The notes under the pieces are model-generated. The model searched no databases. It had not been told where the DNA came from and saw only the letters and a list, made by a program, of their open reading frames with translations. The position numbers and the translations under genes are program-made. DNA of 64,000 nt. It comes from an uncultured delta proteobacterium (GTDB lineage: Bacteria > Myxococcota_A > UBA9160 > JAFDET01). Of this stretch, positions 62,822-64,000 are shown in pieces. Each line of letters opens with the position of its first letter. Within the stretch, counting starts at the first letter, position 1. The stretch covers positions 1 to 64,000 of the forward strand of contig CAMYLJ010000017.1 of the NCBI GenBank assembly GCA_947259215.1, read 5' to 3'.

Positions 62822-64000
62822 CTAGCCGATGATCTGGACGGGGATGCTGAAGCGGAAGGTGCTGCCGCGGCCGACGTCGCTGTTGAGGGAGATGGTCCCG
62901 TCCATCAGCACCAGCAGGTCGCGCACCAGGGCCAGGCCGAGACCGGAGCCCCGGTAGCGGCCCGAGTTCAGCTCGTCCACCTGGTAGAACTCGTCGAAGA
63001 CGAACTGCTGGTCGTCGGGGCAGATCCCGATGCCGGTGTCCTCGAGTTCGCACACCAGGTTCCCGTCCTGCACGGACGAGCGGATCTGGATGGAGCCTCG
63101 CTCGGTGAACTTGGCAGCGTTGTCGAGCGCCAGGAACAGGATCTGGTGGATCTTCGCCAGGTCCGTCCGGAGCTTGGGGAAGGGCTCGATGAACTCCTTC
63201 TGGATCGCCACGGGCTTGTCGCCGAGGGTGTCCTGGACGCTGAAGATCGCCTCGTCCACCACCTCGCGGAAGTTCACCTCCTGGATCTCCACCGGCAGCT
63301 CGCCCTGCTTGATGCGCCAGAGGTCCAGGATGTTCTGGAGCGTGCGCAGGAAGGCGGTGCCCTCGTCCAGGGCCAGGCGCATGCTCTGCTTGGCACCCTC
63401 CGACAGGGCGTCGTTCTCCCCCGCCAGCACGGAGATGATGGCCTCGATGATGCTGTTGAGCGGCGTGCGCAGCTCGCGGGACATCTTCTCGATGAAGTCG
63501 TTCTTGAGCTTCTCGATCTTGCCCAGCTTCTCGTTGTTCTGGAGCAGCTGGATGTCCTGGGCGAAGAGCTGCTCCGAGAGCTTCAGGATCTCGTCGCTCT
63601 TCTCGTCGGCGGTGCGGGCGTGCTCGTGGGCGGTGCCCCGCAGCCCGTCGAGCTCGCTGCGCAGCGTGGTGAGCTCCGCCTCCATCCGAACGTGATCCAG
63701 GCGGTAGGCGGCCTGGCTGGCCGCTTCGCCGACACCCTGCAGCGCGTCGTCCCCCGGTTCCGTCGGGCATCCCACGACCAGGGCGCCCAGGCAGCGCCCT
63801 CCGGCGCACAGCGCCGCGACGACGACGCCGCCGGTGCCGCGCGGCCCCAGGGCGTCCACCGCAGATCCCGCGACCGGCCCGGCCCGCTCCATGGCGGCGT
63901 TCCGGGCCTGCTCGGCCAGCGCCTCCCCGGCACTTCGGGCCGCCTCGGGCGATGCGAAGCCGGTGGCCGTGCGCAGGCGCAGGTCGCCCGGATCGCCCGC
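62822..64000 (-). CDS. GAF-linked histidine-kinase-like protein lacking the phospho-acceptor His (partial)
   Basis: The minus-strand frame is open to the right edge, so the N terminus is missing. The visible part has the end of a GAF-like domain (GTGGVVVAALCAGGRCLGALVVGCPTEPG) and a long coiled coil (MEAELTTLRSELDG...LSEQLFAQDIQLLQNNEKLGKIEKLKNDFIEKM). A HisKA-like helix follows, where SRELRTPLNSI has Arg in place of the usual His (codon 63476-63478). HATPase_c is intact, with LDNAAKF, DTGIGI and GSGLGLALV. ATP binding should be possible but His phosphorylation is not. It may be a pseudokinase scaffold or a regulator acting through another partner. Confidence 0.85.
   Translation of the reverse strand, partial: AGDPGDLRLRTATGFASPEAARSAGEALAEQARNAAMERAGPVAGSAVDALGPRGTGGVVVAALCAGGRCLGALVVGCPTEPGDDALQGVGEAASQAAYRLDHVRMEAELTTLRSELDGLRGTAHEHARTADEKSDEILKLSEQLFAQDIQLLQNNEKLGKIEKLKNDFIEKMSRELRTPLNSIIEAIISVLAGENDALSEGAKQSMRLALDEGTAFLRTLQNILDLWRIKQGELPVEIQEVNFREVVDEAIFSVQDTLGDKPVAIQKEFIEPFPKLRTDLAKIHQILFLALDNAAKFTERGSIQIRSSVQDGNLVCELEDTGIGICPDDQQFVFDEFYQVDELNSGRYRGSGLGLALVRDLLVLMDGTISLNSDVGRGSTFRFSIPVQIIG

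Overview
This 64 kb window is chromosomal DNA of very high G+C content, densely packed with genes, many overlapping by one to four bases at their stop and start codons (ATGA, GTGA, TTGA). The outer-membrane and envelope genes point to a Gram-negative (diderm) bacterium: a predicted beta-barrel protein, a LolA-like periplasmic protein, PEP-CTERM and Cys/Arg-tail sorting signals. Other markers are a histone H1-like AT/K/R-repeat protein, a bS22/AURKAIP1-type micro-protein, a SelW-type selenoprotein and a DGIDNDGDG-repeat CAP protein. Together these fit a deltaproteobacterial-type lineage (Myxococcota, Desulfobacterota or a related uncultured group). That placement is inference; no rRNA gene is present to settle it.

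Region 1 (1-13657) is the tuf-S10-spc-alpha translation supercluster: the tuf 3' end, ribosomal protein genes, secY, adk, map, rpmJ, rpoA and rplQ. The order is classical, but four genes are absent from their canonical slots with no room left for them: rplC (uL3), rplX (uL24), rpsN (uS14) and infA (IF-1).

Region 2 (13667-20362) holds a TlpA-like thioredoxin, an FtsB-like protein, argS, a SPOR protein, a UDP-xylose synthase-type decarboxylase, lepA and signal peptidase I. Region 3 (20359-27723) is a complete early pyrimidine operon, pyrR-pyrB-pyrC-carA-carB. It has its own sigma70-type promoter and a PyrR-binding hairpin that buries the pyrR ribosome-binding site.

Region 4 (27724-40309) contains a 25-bp inverted-repeat element, recG, a SelW-like selenoprotein read through an in-frame TGA with a bacterial SECIS hairpin, a TPP enzyme, a K+-independent H+-pyrophosphatase, an amino-acid permease, and amino acid and cofactor genes (alaC-like, hom, thrC, ribE). 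Region 5 (40361-50241) has a PAS hybrid histidine kinase split by an in-frame amber codon and a SAM methyltransferase. Divergent from the methyltransferase is a TetR-controlled operon of a LolA-like protein, two FtsX-type permeases, an ATPase and an outer-membrane protein, followed by a tandem GST_N protein.

Region 6 (50242-64000) is accessory: a sigma54-type promoter driving a PEP-CTERM protein, a CAP-domain protein with a Cys/Arg tail, MgtE, a GH38 mannosidase, a 55-bp perfect palindrome, a degenerate HprK-like protein, KhpA, an acyl-CoA synthetase, a TPR protein, the bS22-like and histone H1-like genes, rpoZ, and a histidine-kinase-like protein whose phospho-acceptor His is replaced by Arg and which runs off the right edge.
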